Source of the DNA: Tritonibacter scottomollicae | Lineage (GTDB): Bacteria; Pseudomonadota; Alphaproteobacteria; Rhodobacterales; Rhodobacteraceae | Assembly (NCBI RefSeq): GCF_003003215.1 | Contig: NZ_PVUF01000003.1 | Span: 124,001 to 188,000 of the forward strand | Length of the DNA stretch: 64,000 nucleotides | Reading direction: 5' to 3' | Part shown: piece by piece, positions 41,625-50,915 of the stretch | Layout of the letters: every line of letters starts with the position of its first letter | Position numbering within the stretch: position 1 is the first letter of the stretch | Made by a program: the position numbers and the translations under genes | Notes under the pieces: model-generated | Seen by the model: only the letters and a program-made list of their open reading frames with translations | What the model was told of the DNA's origin: nothing | Databases searched by the model: none

Positions 41625-43208
41625 ATGAACGATTATCTCAAACACCTCGCACAGGAAGCCGCTCTGGGCCGTATGGGCCGACGCGAATTCCTCGGCCGCG
41701 CTGCGGCGCTGGGTGTCACCGCATTGGGTGCAAACACGCTGTTGGCATCCGCTGCAAAGGCGGCCGGTCCTCAGGCCGGTGGCACGCTGCGTGTCGGTCT
41801 GCAGGGTGGCTCCACCACCGACAGTATGGATCCGGCGCTGGCCACCAATCAGGTTGCGCTTTCGGTGATCCGCCTCTGGGGCGAGCCGTTGGTCGAACTG
41901 GCCGAAGACGGCGGTCTGGACGGAATGGTTGCAGAGAGCTTCGAAGCATCTGCCGACGCCAAGACCTGGACCTTCAAGATCCGCTCCGGCATCACCTTCT
42001 CCAATGGCAAAGCCGTGACCGCAGAAGACGTGGTTGCCACCATGGAGCGCCACTCCGGCGAAGACACGAAATCCGGCGCGCTTGGCATCATGCGGTCGAT
42101 CACCAAAGTATCGGCTGACGGCGACAACGTGGTGTTCGAACTCGACAGCCCGAACGCCGACCTGCCCTACCTGCTGACCGACTACCACCTTGTGATCCAG
42201 CCCAATGGCGGCAAGGACGACCCAGCCGCAGCGATCGGCACCGGCGCCTACGTGATGAAGGCCGTCGACATGGGCGTGCGTTTCGTGGCCGAGAAAAACC
42301 CCAACTACTGGGGCGATCTGGGCAACGCGGAAACCATCGAATACGTGGTCATCAACGACAACACCGCGCGCGTCGCCGCGCTGCAGGCCGGTCAGGTGGA
42401 TATGATCGACCGTGTGCCGCCCCGCACCGCCAAACTGGTGGACCGCGCGCCCAACATCACCGTGCATTCCACCGCAGGTCCCGGCCACTATGTGTTCATC
42501 GCTCATTGCGACACGGATCCCTTTGCCAACAACGACGTTCGGATGGCGCTGAAATACGGCATCAACCGTGAGGAACTGGTAGACAAGATCCTCAACGGCT
42601 TTGGCTCCGTCGGCAACGACAGCCCCATCAACGCCTCCTACCCGCTGTTCACCGCGGCCGAGCAGCGCACATACGACCCGGACAAGGCGAAGTTCCACAT
42701 GAAGAAGTCGGGCTATGACGGCTCCATTCTTCTGCGGACCTCCGACAACTCCTTCCCGGGTGCGCCGGATGCGGCGGCTCTGTTCCAGCAATCGCTGGCG
42801 GCAGCCGGTATCGAGCTTGAAATCAAGCGCGAGCCGAATGATGGCTACTGGTCCGAAGTCTGGAACAAGCAGCCCTTCTGCACCTCCTACTGGGGTGGCC
42901 GTCCGACTCAGGACCAGATGTTCACCACCGCCTATCTGTCCACGGCAGACTGGAACGACACCCGTTTCAACAACGAGCAGTTCGACCAAATGCTGATCGC
43001 CGCGCGCGGCGAGCTGGACAATGCCAAGCGGACGCAGATGTATGCGGACATGTCCGACATGGTGCGCAACGAAGGCGGCTTGATCTGCCCGATGTTCAAC
43101 GACTTCGTCGATGCAACATCCGACAAGGTAGACGGCTGGGTTGACGGCGTGAAAGGCCACGCCCTGATGAACGCATATGCCCCGCTGAAAATGTGGGTCA
43201 AAGCCTGA
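41625..43208 (+). CDS. ABC transporter family 5 substrate-binding protein, Tat-exported
   Basis: A 527-residue extracytoplasmic solute receptor. The N terminus carries a Tat motif, G-R-R-E-F-L-G-R (twin Arg near 19-20), then A-A-A-L-G-V-T-A-L-G and A-S-A-A-K-A-A, giving export of a folded protein. The mature part has the SBP_bac_5 shape: G-G-T-L-R-V-G-L-Q-G, W-T-F-K-I-R-S-G-I-T-F and N-P-N-Y-W-G. Family 5 proteins bind peptides, nickel chelates or sugars; the ligand is not evident. Start is the ATG with AGGGAG. It heads a four-gene ABC unit. Confidence 0.92.
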   Translation: MNDYLKHLAQEAALGRMGRREFLGRAAALGVTALGANTLLASAAKAAGPQAGGTLRVGLQGGSTTDSMDPALATNQVALSVIRLWGEPLVELAEDGGLDGMVAESFEASADAKTWTFKIRSGITFSNGKAVTAEDVVATMERHSGEDTKSGALGIMRSITKVSADGDNVVFELDSPNADLPYLLTDYHLVIQPNGGKDDPAAAIGTGAYVMKAVDMGVRFVAEKNPNYWGDLGNAETIEYVVINDNTARVAALQAGQVDMIDRVPPRTAKLVDRAPNITVHSTAGPGHYVFIAHCDTDPFANNDVRMALKYGINREELVDKILNGFGSVGNDSPINASYPLFTAAEQRTYDPDKAKFHMKKSGYDGSILLRTSDNSFPGAPDAAALFQQSLAAAGIELEIKREPNDGYWSEVWNKQPFCTSYWGGRPTQDQMFTTAYLSTADWNDTRFNNEQFDQMLIAARGELDNAKRTQMYADMSDMVRNEGGLICPMFNDFVDATSDKVDGWVDGVKGHALMNAYAPLKMWVKA

Positions 43209-43209
43209 T

Positions 43210-44166
43210 ATGCACCCTGTCCTAAAACTACTGACTCAGCGCATTGCGCTGAGTCTCATTCTCCTGTTGATGATCTCCGTGCTGATCTTTGCCGGCACCA
43301 TGATCCTTCCAGGCGATGTCGCCCAGTCCATCCTCGGACAGTCCGCAACGCCCGAGGCGCTGGAGAATTTGCGCGCTGAATTGGGCCTGAACGATCCGCC
43401 TGTCACCCGATACTTCCAATGGTTTTTTGGCGCCCTGCAGGGAGACCTTGGCACTGCTCTGACCTCTGGGCAGGACATCACATCCGCCATCGGATCACGC
43501 CTGTCGAACACGCTGTTCCTCGCCTTCTGGGCCGCGCTGATCGCCGTACCGCTGGCGATTTTTCTCGGCCTTCTGTCGGTGCGCTACAAGGACCGCTGGC
43601 CGGATAAGCTGATCTCCGGCGTCACGCTGGCGTCGATCTCCATCCCTGAATTCCTGATCGGCTACGTCCTGATGTATCTGGTCGCCGTTAAACTGCGCTG
43701 GTTTCCCTCTGTCGCCATGATCAACGACAGCATGAACCTGTGGCAGAAGCTCAATTCCATCGCCCTGCCCGTTGCGGTGCTGACGCTTGTGGTGCTTGCC
43801 CACATGATGCGCATGACCCGTGCGGCGATCCTGAACGTGATGCAGTCCGCCTATATTGAGACCGCTGAACTGAAAGGGCTTTCGACCTTCAAGGTGATCT
43901 GGCGTCACGCGTTCCCCAACTCGATCGCTCCGATCGTGAATGTGGTGATGCTGAACCTCGCCTATCTGGTTGTCGGCGTCGTGGTGATCGAAGTGGTCTT
44001 CGTCTACCCGGGCATGGGGCAATATCTGGTCGATCACGTGTCGAAACGCGACGTGCCGGTGGTGCAGGCCTGTGGTCTGATCTTTGCCGCCGTCTACATC
44101 GGGCTCAACATGGTTGCCGATATCGTCTCGATCCTGTCGAACCCGCGCCTGCGGCACCCGAAGTAA
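43210..44166 (+). CDS. ABC transporter permease, DppB/OppB type
   Basis: A 318-residue permease with six or so hydrophobic segments and the N-terminal domain of OppB (R-I-A-L-S-L-I-L, L-G-L-N-D-P-P). The cytosolic EAA loop is E-L-K-G-L-S-T-F-K-V-I-W-R-H-A (about 217-231), which contacts the ATPase. It begins one base after the stop of the binding-protein gene and ends 10 bp before the second permease. Confidence 0.94.
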   Translation: MHPVLKLLTQRIALSLILLLMISVLIFAGTMILPGDVAQSILGQSATPEALENLRAELGLNDPPVTRYFQWFFGALQGDLGTALTSGQDITSAIGSRLSNTLFLAFWAALIAVPLAIFLGLLSVRYKDRWPDKLISGVTLASISIPEFLIGYVLMYLVAVKLRWFPSVAMINDSMNLWQKLNSIALPVAVLTLVVLAHMMRMTRAAILNVMQSAYIETAELKGLSTFKVIWRHAFPNSIAPIVNVVMLNLAYLVVGVVVIEVVFVYPGMGQYLVDHVSKRDVPVVQACGLIFAAVYIGLNMVADIVSILSNPRLRHPK

Positions 44167-44176
44167 GGACACGGAC

Positions 44177-44992
44177 ATGAAAAATATACCCGTATCCGCC
44201 CTCATCGGCCTGTTTTTCACGGCCCTCTATTTCCTCGGCGCGATCTTTGCGCCCCTGCTCGCGCCCTATGGTATGGCCGAAGTGGTCGGCGATGTCTGGG
44301 AGCCCTCCAGCGCCGACTATCTCTTGGGCACCGACAACATCGGTCGCGACCTCCTCAGCCGCATGATCTATGGCGGCCGGACCACCATCTTCATCGCCAC
44401 CGTGGCGACCATCATCTCCTTCACCACCGGCTCCATCCTCGGCATCTTTGCCGCGGTGGCAGGTGGCTGGGTGGATCAGACGCTGTCGCGTTTCGTCGAT
44501 CTGATCATGTCGATCCCGACGCTGATCTTTGCACTGGTGGTGCTGTCGGTGACACCTGTCACCGTGCCGATGCTGATCCTCGTCATGGGTCTTCTAGACT
44601 CCACCCGCGTGTTCCGTCTGGCCCGCGCGGTCGCCGTGGACATCGAGGTGATGGACTTTGTAGAAGCTGCCCGCCTGCGCGGTGAGCGCACGGTCTGGAT
44701 CATCTTTCGCGAGATCCTGCCCAACGCCCTCTCGCCGCTGGTGGCCGAGATGGGCCTGCGCTTCATCTTCATGGTGCTGTTTGTCTCCACCCTGTCGTTC
44801 CTCGGCCTTGGCGTGCAACCGCCCGAAGCTGACTGGGGCGGCATCGTGAAGGAAAACAAGGACGGCATCGTCTATGGCATTCCCGCCGCCCTGATCCCCG
44901 CCTTCGCCATCGCGACCCTCGCGATCTCGGTGAACCTGGTGGCCGATTGGGTCCTGAACCGAACCACATCGCTGAAAGGAGGCCGCGGATGA
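44177..44992 (+). CDS. ABC transporter permease, DppC/OppC type
   Basis: A 271-residue permease: L-L-G-T-D-N-I-G-R-D-L-L-S-R-M near 48-62 (typical of DppC/OppC), and the EAA loop A-R-L-R-G-E-R-T-V-W-I-I-F (about 170-182). Six membrane segments. The longer frame starts inside the previous gene; the ATG preceded by AGGACACGG is the proper start. Its TGA overlaps the ATG of the ATPase gene by four bases. Confidence 0.94.
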   Translation: MKNIPVSALIGLFFTALYFLGAIFAPLLAPYGMAEVVGDVWEPSSADYLLGTDNIGRDLLSRMIYGGRTTIFIATVATIISFTTGSILGIFAAVAGGWVDQTLSRFVDLIMSIPTLIFALVVLSVTPVTVPMLILVMGLLDSTRVFRLARAVAVDIEVMDFVEAARLRGERTVWIIFREILPNALSPLVAEMGLRFIFMVLFVSTLSFLGLGVQPPEADWGGIVKENKDGIVYGIPAALIPAFAIATLAISVNLVADWVLNRTTSLKGGRG

Positions 44993-46626
44993 GCGAACCA
45001 CTTCTGAAGGTCCGCGACCTGAAAATCGGCGCCACGGTCTACCCGCCGGGTGAAAAGCCCCATGATATCGAGATCGTGCATGGGGTCAGCTTTGACCTGA
45101 TGCCGGGCAAGGTGCTCGGGTTGATCGGGGAATCCGGCGCCGGCAAGTCCACCATCGGTCTGTCCTCCATGGCCTATGGCCGTGGCGGCGTGAAGATCAC
45201 CGGCGGCGAGGTCTGGGTCAACGGCCGCGATATCCTGCAGTCCAAACTCAGCGATATCCGCAAGCTGCGCGGTGGCGAGGTGACCTATGTGTCGCAATCC
45301 GCCGCCGCCTCCTTCAACCCGGCCAAACCCATCATGGAACAGGTGGTCGAAGCTGCGGTCGAGCAGGGTAAATTCTCTCGCAAGAATGCCGAGGCCCGGG
45401 CGCGGGCGCTGTTTGACAAGCTGGGCCTGCCCGATCCGGACAACATCGGTGAGCGCTATCCGCACCAGGTCTCCGGTGGTCAGCTGCAGCGCTGCATGAC
45501 GGCGCTGGCGCTCTGCCCCGAACCCGATCTGGTGGTCTTTGACGAGCCCACGACGGCGCTGGATGTAACCACCCAGATCGACGTGCTGATGGCGATCAAG
45601 GAAGCGATCCGCGACACCGGGGTGGCGGCGCTCTATATCACCCACGACCTCGCGGTGGTGGCACAGGTCTCCGATGACATCATGGTGCTGCGTCAGGGCG
45701 AGACCGTGGAATACGGCCCCGTCAACCAGATCATCAATGAGCCGCAGGAGGAGTACACCCAGGCGCTGGTCTCCGTGCGCTCCATCGATCACGAGGAAAA
45801 GGCACCCACCGAGGAGCCGGTGCTGTCGGCGCGCAATGTCACCGCGCGCTATTCCGGCACCAAGTTCGATGTGCTGCACAACGTCAACGTCGACCTCTAC
45901 CCCGGCCAGACGCTGGCGGTGGTCGGCGAATCCGGCTCCGGCAAATCGACGCTGGCGCGGGTGATCACCGGGCTATTGCCCCCACGTGAGGGCGATATCC
46001 AATTTGCCGGTCGCACCCTGTCGCCGGACTTCAAGAACCGCACCCGCGAGGATCTGCGCGAATTGCAGATGATCTACCAGATGGCGGATGTGGCGATGAA
46101 CCCGCGTCAGACCGTGGGCACCATCATCGGTCGGCCGCTGGAGTTCTACTTCGGTCTGCGCGGAGCGGAAAAGCGCAAGCGGATCCAGGAGCTGCTGGAT
46201 GAGATCGAGCTTGGCGACGGTTTCATCGACCGCTACCCGGCAGAGCTGTCGGGCGGTCAGAAGCAGCGTGTCTGCATTGCCCGCGCGTTGGCGGCCAAGC
46301 CCAAGGTTATCATCTGCGACGAGGTCACCTCGGCGCTGGATCCGCTGGTGGCGGACGGCATCCTGAAGCTCTTGCTCAACCTGCAAAAGATCGAGGATGT
46401 GGCCTATCTGTTCATCACCCACGACCTGGCGACGGTGAAGGCGATCTCCGACAACATCGCGGTGATGTACAAGGGCAAGGTGCAGCGCTACGGCGGCAAG
46501 ACCGAGGTGCTGAGCCCGCCGTTTGATGACTACACCGACCTCCTGCTCAGCTCCGTACCGGAGATGAAGCTGGGCTGGCTTGAAGAGGTCATCGCCAATC
46601 GCAAGATGGAGAGCGCGGGCAACTGA
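44989..46626 (+). CDS. Fused double ATPase of the peptide-type ABC transporter (DppD-DppF fusion)
   Basis: A 545-residue protein with two nucleotide-binding domains in tandem. Domain 1: Walker A G-E-S-G-A-G-K-S-T (about 47-55), signature V-S-G-G-Q-L-Q-R, Walker B L-V-V-F-D-E-P. Domain 2: Walker A G-E-S-G-S-G-K-S-T (about 312-320), signature L-S-G-G-Q-K-Q-R, Walker B V-I-I-C-D-E-V. In classical Dpp/Opp systems these are two genes; here one protein supplies both. Starts at ATG overlapping the permease stop, after AGGAGG. It completes a full importer; the phosphodiesterase gene that follows may be in the same transcript. Confidence 0.94.
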   Translation: MSEPLLKVRDLKIGATVYPPGEKPHDIEIVHGVSFDLMPGKVLGLIGESGAGKSTIGLSSMAYGRGGVKITGGEVWVNGRDILQSKLSDIRKLRGGEVTYVSQSAAASFNPAKPIMEQVVEAAVEQGKFSRKNAEARARALFDKLGLPDPDNIGERYPHQVSGGQLQRCMTALALCPEPDLVVFDEPTTALDVTTQIDVLMAIKEAIRDTGVAALYITHDLAVVAQVSDDIMVLRQGETVEYGPVNQIINEPQEEYTQALVSVRSIDHEEKAPTEEPVLSARNVTARYSGTKFDVLHNVNVDLYPGQTLAVVGESGSGKSTLARVITGLLPPREGDIQFAGRTLSPDFKNRTREDLRELQMIYQMADVAMNPRQTVGTIIGRPLEFYFGLRGAEKRKRIQELLDEIELGDGFIDRYPAELSGGQKQRVCIARALAAKPKVIICDEVTSALDPLVADGILKLLLNLQKIEDVAYLFITHDLATVKAISDNIAVMYKGKVQRYGGKTEVLSPPFDDYTDLLLSSVPEMKLGWLEEVIANRKMESAGN

Positions 46627-46682
46627 TGCCCGCCTCCTGCCAACCGTCAGCGTCCGCTCGATGCGGGCGCAAGACAACAAAA

Positions 46683-46712
46683 GCCCTGTTCGGCCGCAAG
46701 GCCGGACAGGGC
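46683..46712 (+). terminator. GC-rich hairpin after the ABC operon
   Basis: A 13-bp stem (GCCCTGTTCGGCC/GGCCGGACAGGGC, one G-U pair) with a GCAA tetraloop, about 57 bp past the ATPase stop. No T run follows, so it may stabilise the ABC mRNA 3' end or only partly terminate. Confidence 0.5.
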
Positions 46713-46807
46713 CCGACCCTCCCCCCAGCGAGGGCGCTTCACGCCCACCCTAGGCTCGGGCGCTGTCCTGAGCACCAACAGACCACCCCCAGCCCAGGAC
46801 CTCTCAC

Positions 46808-47644
46808 ATGGACCGCAAACTCCTGCTCATCATCCTTGATGGCGTGCCCTACCGCAATTTCCGCCGCCTGTTCGGCAACCTCGAAGGCTGGGTGCAGTCG
46901 GGCGAGGCGCGCGTCTGGAAACACCGCGCCGTGCTGCCGTCGATCTCGGCCAGCTGCTACGCCTCGATCCACACAGGCGTTTCGCCGCAGGTGCATGGCT
47001 GCACCGGCAACGGCAATGTGTTCCGCCTGAAGGAGGACGATGTGTTCTCGCAGGTGCGCAAGGGCGGCGGCACAACAGGCGCCGTGGCGCATAGCTTCTG
47101 GTCAGAGTTCTTCAACCGTTCGCCCTTCGATTACGTGCGCGACATCGAGTATGACGAACCCGAAAGCGCCACCATCAACCATGGCCGGTTTCACTCCATG
47201 ACCGGTTACGGCCACGACAATCAGATGACGCCCTCAGATGTGGATCTCTTTGCGACGCTGACCAACCTCTGCGGTCGCTTCGATCTCAACTACGGCATGC
47301 TGCACACCTGCACGTTGGACAGCATGGGGCACCGGTTCTTTCACGAAAGCGCCGAGATGGACAAAGCCTGTTTCGTGATGGACGAAATGCTGGCCCCCTT
47401 CATTCCGCGCTGGCGTGCCATGGGCTATGAGGTGATCGTGACTGCCGACCATGGCCAGGACGACCGAGGCCACCACGGCGGACACCACCCGCTGCAACAG
47501 GAAACCGCGCTTTATTACTTTGGCGAGGCCGAGGGGCCGGCGCAGGACGACGTGATCGACCAGCGGCAGCTGGCGCCGACGATCCTGAACCGCCTTGGCG
47601 CGCCGGTTGCAGACAGCATGAAAGCCGGGGCATTCTTGCGCTGA
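46808..47644 (+). CDS. Alkaline-phosphatase-superfamily phosphodiesterase
   Basis: A 278-residue enzyme, smaller than most nucleotide pyrophosphatase/phosphodiesterases. Metal site strings: I-I-L-D-G-V-P (Asp near 10), L-P-S-I-S-A-S-C-Y-A-S-I-H-T-G (nucleophile segment near 45-57), L-D-S-M-G-H (about 166-171) and T-A-D-H-G-Q-D-D-R-G-H-H-G-G (about 218-231). No signal peptide is visible, so it is probably cytosolic. It follows the peptide-type ABC importer on the same strand, hinting at a phospho-substrate linked to transport, which is inference only. Confidence 0.85.
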   Translation: MDRKLLLIILDGVPYRNFRRLFGNLEGWVQSGEARVWKHRAVLPSISASCYASIHTGVSPQVHGCTGNGNVFRLKEDDVFSQVRKGGGTTGAVAHSFWSEFFNRSPFDYVRDIEYDEPESATINHGRFHSMTGYGHDNQMTPSDVDLFATLTNLCGRFDLNYGMLHTCTLDSMGHRFFHESAEMDKACFVMDEMLAPFIPRWRAMGYEVIVTADHGQDDRGHHGGHHPLQQETALYYFGEAEGPAQDDVIDQRQLAPTILNRLGAPVADSMKAGAFLR

Positions 47645-47652
47645 GGACACAT

Positions 47653-47680
47653 TAGGCCGCCGCACAGACGCGGCGGCCTA
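47653..47680 (+). terminator. Terminator after the phosphodiesterase gene
   Basis: A 10-bp perfect stem (TAGGCCGCCG/CGGCGGCCTA), eight bases after the stop codon, followed by TTC. A further hairpin GTCACGC/GCGTGAC at 47710-47730 lies nearer the convergent alpha/beta-hydrolase gene. Confidence 0.6.
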
Positions 47681-47788
47681 TTCATGCGGGCAAGCCCGAT
47701 CTGCTCAACGTCACGCGTCACCAGCGTGACACGTCCTCGTCCCGGTCTACATCGCTATCAGGTCAAGAGCTGGCCACGCTCGCTGAGG

Positions 47789-48715
47789 TCACTCGTCGTA
47801 GGGCCAGATTTCTTGTCCCAGCCCCTCAATCGCCAGCACGATACGTTCGAAACTATCGCGCGCACGGCCCACGCTGTGACGGGCGCGTAGATATCCATGC
47901 ACCAGACCCGTCTCATTCATCCATTCCGCCACCCCGCCCGCCGCGTGGATGGCATCGCGATAGGCGCGGCAATCATCGCGCAGCGGATCGCAATCGGCAG
48001 AGAACATCACCGTCGGCGGCAGTCCTGCAAAATCGCTGTCCTGTAACGGCGCATAGGTGGGGTCATTGCTGACCGGTGTGCCGCCGCTGCGCACGTCTGC
48101 ATAGAATTTGACATCCTCCAGCGTCAGCATCGGCGCGTGAGCATGTTCGTTGTAGGAAGGCAGAGTGTGTTCACCGCCAAGCCCCGGATAGATCAGCACC
48201 TGGCCCAAGACCGCATCAACGCGACCACGCGCGTGATGTGCCACTGAGGCACTGAGCGTCCCGCCCGCGCTGTCACCTGCAAGAACCACGCCCCCGTCAT
48301 ATGTCGTGGCGATCCATTGCAGCACCGTCCAGGCGTCGTCGAACTGCGCCGGGTGCTCGTTTTCAGGTGCAAGCCGATAGTCCACGGCCACCACACGGTA
48401 GCCGGTCTGCTCGCAAATTTCGGAACACACATCATCATGGCTGTTGAGATCACCGACGACAAAGCCGCCGCCATGACAGTACATCACCGTGCGGGTGGGA
48501 TCTCCGGCCTCGTAGATGCGGACCGAGACCGTCTGGACCGTCTTCTCGGTGACCTCGACCACCTCGGAACGCGGTTTGCGAAAGGCCGCGGCCATCTTGT
48601 TGTAGACCGCGCGTTGTTCGTCGATGCTCAGATCCACGGTGTCTTCGGGGTAATGACGACCCGTCTCCCGGATAAAGGCCCAGGTTTCTTCGTCAATTTG
48701 CTTTTCATAATCCAT
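47789..48715 (-). CDS. Alpha/beta hydrolase (acetyl-esterase/HSL-like)
   Basis: A 308-residue protein of the hormone-sensitive-lipase family. The oxyanion motif H-G-G-G-F (about 82-86) and nucleophile elbow G-D-S-A-G-G (about 147-152) are plain; the acid D-C-D-P-L-R-D-D and His in L-V-H-G-Y lie towards the end. Cytosolic esterase, substrate unknown. I chose the ATG after GGGTGGACACT; a GTG three codons upstream is also in frame. Same strand and downstream of the acyl-CoA synthetase but with a terminator between. Confidence 0.88.
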   Translation of the reverse strand: MDYEKQIDEETWAFIRETGRHYPEDTVDLSIDEQRAVYNKMAAAFRKPRSEVVEVTEKTVQTVSVRIYEAGDPTRTVMYCHGGGFVVGDLNSHDDVCSEICEQTGYRVVAVDYRLAPENEHPAQFDDAWTVLQWIATTYDGGVVLAGDSAGGTLSASVAHHARGRVDAVLGQVLIYPGLGGEHTLPSYNEHAHAPMLTLEDVKFYADVRSGGTPVSNDPTYAPLQDSDFAGLPPTVMFSADCDPLRDDCRAYRDAIHAAGGVAEWMNETGLVHGYLRARHSVGRARDSFERIVLAIEGLGQEIWPYDE

Positions 48716-48786
48716 AGTGTCCACCCATCGGCGTCCTCAGTCACGTCGAGCCTAGGACCGCAAGTCCGGGTTGGAAACGGTAAAAT

Positions 48787-48819
48787 GGAAAAAGCACACC
48801 AAAGGTGGCGTGCTTTTCC
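48787..48819 (-). terminator. Terminator of the acyl-CoA synthetase gene
   Basis: On the minus strand GGAAAAGCAC is paired with GTGCTTTTTCC around an inner GCCACC/GGTG stem, followed by ATTTTA. It begins 25 bp past the synthetase stop and separates it from the hydrolase gene. Confidence 0.75.
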
Positions 48820-48843
48820 AGTGATACGGCGTGATCGCAGATG

Positions 48844-50736
48844 TCAGGCAGCGGGCTTGGCTTCGTCCCAGGGCCGAGTGAAGGCAGACAGCACATTGCC
48901 GACGTCCTCGGGGCCACTGCCGTGCAATGTGACCTGAGCCACCAGCCCGCGCTTCTTGTCATCGATGACAGAGGTCACGCGCGCGTCCAACCCTGCCTTC
49001 TCCAGCGCCGCGTCATAGACGCGAATGATCGCGTGACGGCGCAAATCCGGCTTGAAGACCTTACCGACAGCGGTTTTGGGCAGCTCTGGCAGAATGGTCA
49101 TATGCTTCGGGATCGCCGCCCGTTCGTGAATATGGCGTTTGCAATGCGCCAGAAGCTCTTCTTCGGTGACGGAGGCCCCATCGACCAGCTCGACAAAGGC
49201 GCAGGGCAGCTCGCCCGAATGGGCATCCGGCTGGCCGATCGCACCGGCAAAGGCCACCGCATCATGGCCAAGCAGGGCTTCTTCGATCTCCGCCGGGTCA
49301 ATGTTGTGGCCGCCGCGAATAATCAGATCCTTGGCCCGGCCCGTGATCCAGAGATAGCCGTCCGGATCCACGCGCCCCAAGTCCCCGGTCCGCAGGTATT
49401 TGTCCTGATAATAGAGATCGATGTTCTTGTCGGTCTCCGTGTAGGTATGGCCGGGGAACACACCCGGCGTATAGACGCAGATCTCGCCGATTTCGTCAGT
49501 GCCGCATTCCTTCAGCCCCTCGGGCGTGCCTTTGATGATTTTCACGTCGGCATAGGGGAATGGAATGCCGATGGAGCCGACCTTCTTCTCGCCCTCTACC
49601 GGGTTGCAGGAGACGAGGCAGGTGGCCTCGGTCAGGCCATAGCCCTCAACCAGCGTGACCCCGGTGGCCTTTTCAAAGCGGCGGAACAATTCCAGCGGCA
49701 GCGGGGCCGAGCCGGAGAACGCGGTCTTGATGGTAGAGACATCCGCGTCCACCGGGCGCTGCATCTTGGCAGAGATCGCCGTGGGGACCGTGATGATAAA
49801 GGTGATCTTCCAGCGCTCGCAGAGCTTCCAGAAATTGTCGAAAACCCCATCCCCGCGATATCCCTGCGGCGTCGGAAACACCACATGCGCGCCAGACGCG
49901 ACAGCGGCCATGACGATCACATGGCAGGCAAAGACATGGAACAGCGGCAGAGGACACATGATGTTGTCCTCCTCGGTAAACAGCAGCGTGTGCCCAAGCC
50001 AGCCATTGTAGATCATGCCCTGATAGGTGTGCTGTGCGACTTTCGGCATGCCGGTTGTGCCGCCGGTGTGGAAGTAGCAGGCCACCCGGTCGCCGTCGCT
50101 GTCAGGGAAGGTCAGCTCGGTCGGTTGCTTGGCCATTTCCTTGCGAAAACACTTGTAGTCCGCATGGGCGTGGGCCTTGTTCACCTTGGGCCGGATCAGC
50201 GGCACGATCCAGGATTTCGGCGGCGTCAGATAGCGGTTGAGATCCACCTCCAGCACGGTCTTGACGCTGGGCGCATGCGCCACCGCCTCGGCCACCTTCT
50301 GCGGTACATCGGTCTTCGGAAAGCCCTTGAGCGTCACCACAACCTTGGCACCGGTCTCGCGCAGAATGGACGCGATCTGCTCTGGTTCCAGCAGCGGGTT
50401 GATCGGGTTCACGATCCCCGCCACCGCGCCGCCCAGCATGGTGATCAGCGTCTCGTTGGCATTGGGCAGCACGTAGGCAACAACGTCCTTTTCGCCCACG
50501 CCCAGGGACCGGAACAGATTGGCCGCCTGCGTGGTCTTGTCTTTCAACTCGGACCACGTCAGCGTTTCTGCCTTGTCCGTCGGACCGGAAAAGATCTGGT
50601 AGCTGACGGCACGGTTGTTTGGAAAGTTGCCCGCAGTGCGCGACAGCAGACCATAGAGCGTCTTGGGGACGTCGCGATCCGCCCAGGCACATTCCTGTTC
50701 GATCGCCGCGACATCCGCGGTCGTTGCAAAAGCCAT
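48844..50736 (-). CDS. Acyl-CoA synthetase (AMP-forming, ANL superfamily)
   Basis: A 630-residue adenylating enzyme. AMP-binding P-loop: F-H-T-G-G-T-T-G-M-P-K (about 219-229); E-G-Y-G-L-T-E-A-T (about 366-374); hinge and A8 motif Y-L-R-T-G-D-L-G-R-V-D, I-R-G-G-H-N-I-D-P; and the catalytic Lys in P-K-T-A-V-G-K-V-F-K near the C terminus. Substrate class (medium/long-chain fatty acid, or other carboxylate) is not clear. GGGGAGGAAGAAC directly precedes the ATG. Cytosolic or membrane-associated. It is a single gene with its own terminator. Confidence 0.93.
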   Translation of the reverse strand: MAFATTADVAAIEQECAWADRDVPKTLYGLLSRTAGNFPNNRAVSYQIFSGPTDKAETLTWSELKDKTTQAANLFRSLGVGEKDVVAYVLPNANETLITMLGGAVAGIVNPINPLLEPEQIASILRETGAKVVVTLKGFPKTDVPQKVAEAVAHAPSVKTVLEVDLNRYLTPPKSWIVPLIRPKVNKAHAHADYKCFRKEMAKQPTELTFPDSDGDRVACYFHTGGTTGMPKVAQHTYQGMIYNGWLGHTLLFTEEDNIMCPLPLFHVFACHVIVMAAVASGAHVVFPTPQGYRGDGVFDNFWKLCERWKITFIITVPTAISAKMQRPVDADVSTIKTAFSGSAPLPLELFRRFEKATGVTLVEGYGLTEATCLVSCNPVEGEKKVGSIGIPFPYADVKIIKGTPEGLKECGTDEIGEICVYTPGVFPGHTYTETDKNIDLYYQDKYLRTGDLGRVDPDGYLWITGRAKDLIIRGGHNIDPAEIEEALLGHDAVAFAGAIGQPDAHSGELPCAFVELVDGASVTEEELLAHCKRHIHERAAIPKHMTILPELPKTAVGKVFKPDLRRHAIIRVYDAALEKAGLDARVTSVIDDKKRGLVAQVTLHGSGPEDVGNVLSAFTRPWDEAKPAA

Positions 50737-50915
50737 GTTCTTCCTCCCCTAGCCCGTCCCACGGATCTTGATTGTTCCTCAGGGCCACGATGATTGGAAT
50801 ACCTTGGCCGTGCAAGCAAGACACGAGGTTCACGTAAAGGAAGTTCAGATATGACGCTGCGCAATTTCATGCCTGCGCGCACTGTCAGGGAGACGGCGCG
50901 CAGGCAAATCCGGGC

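Noticed and set aside
48841-50793. Plus-strand frame of 650 codons opposite the acyl-CoA synthetase
   Set aside because: Antisense shadow; the minus strand has all AMP-binding motifs in frame.
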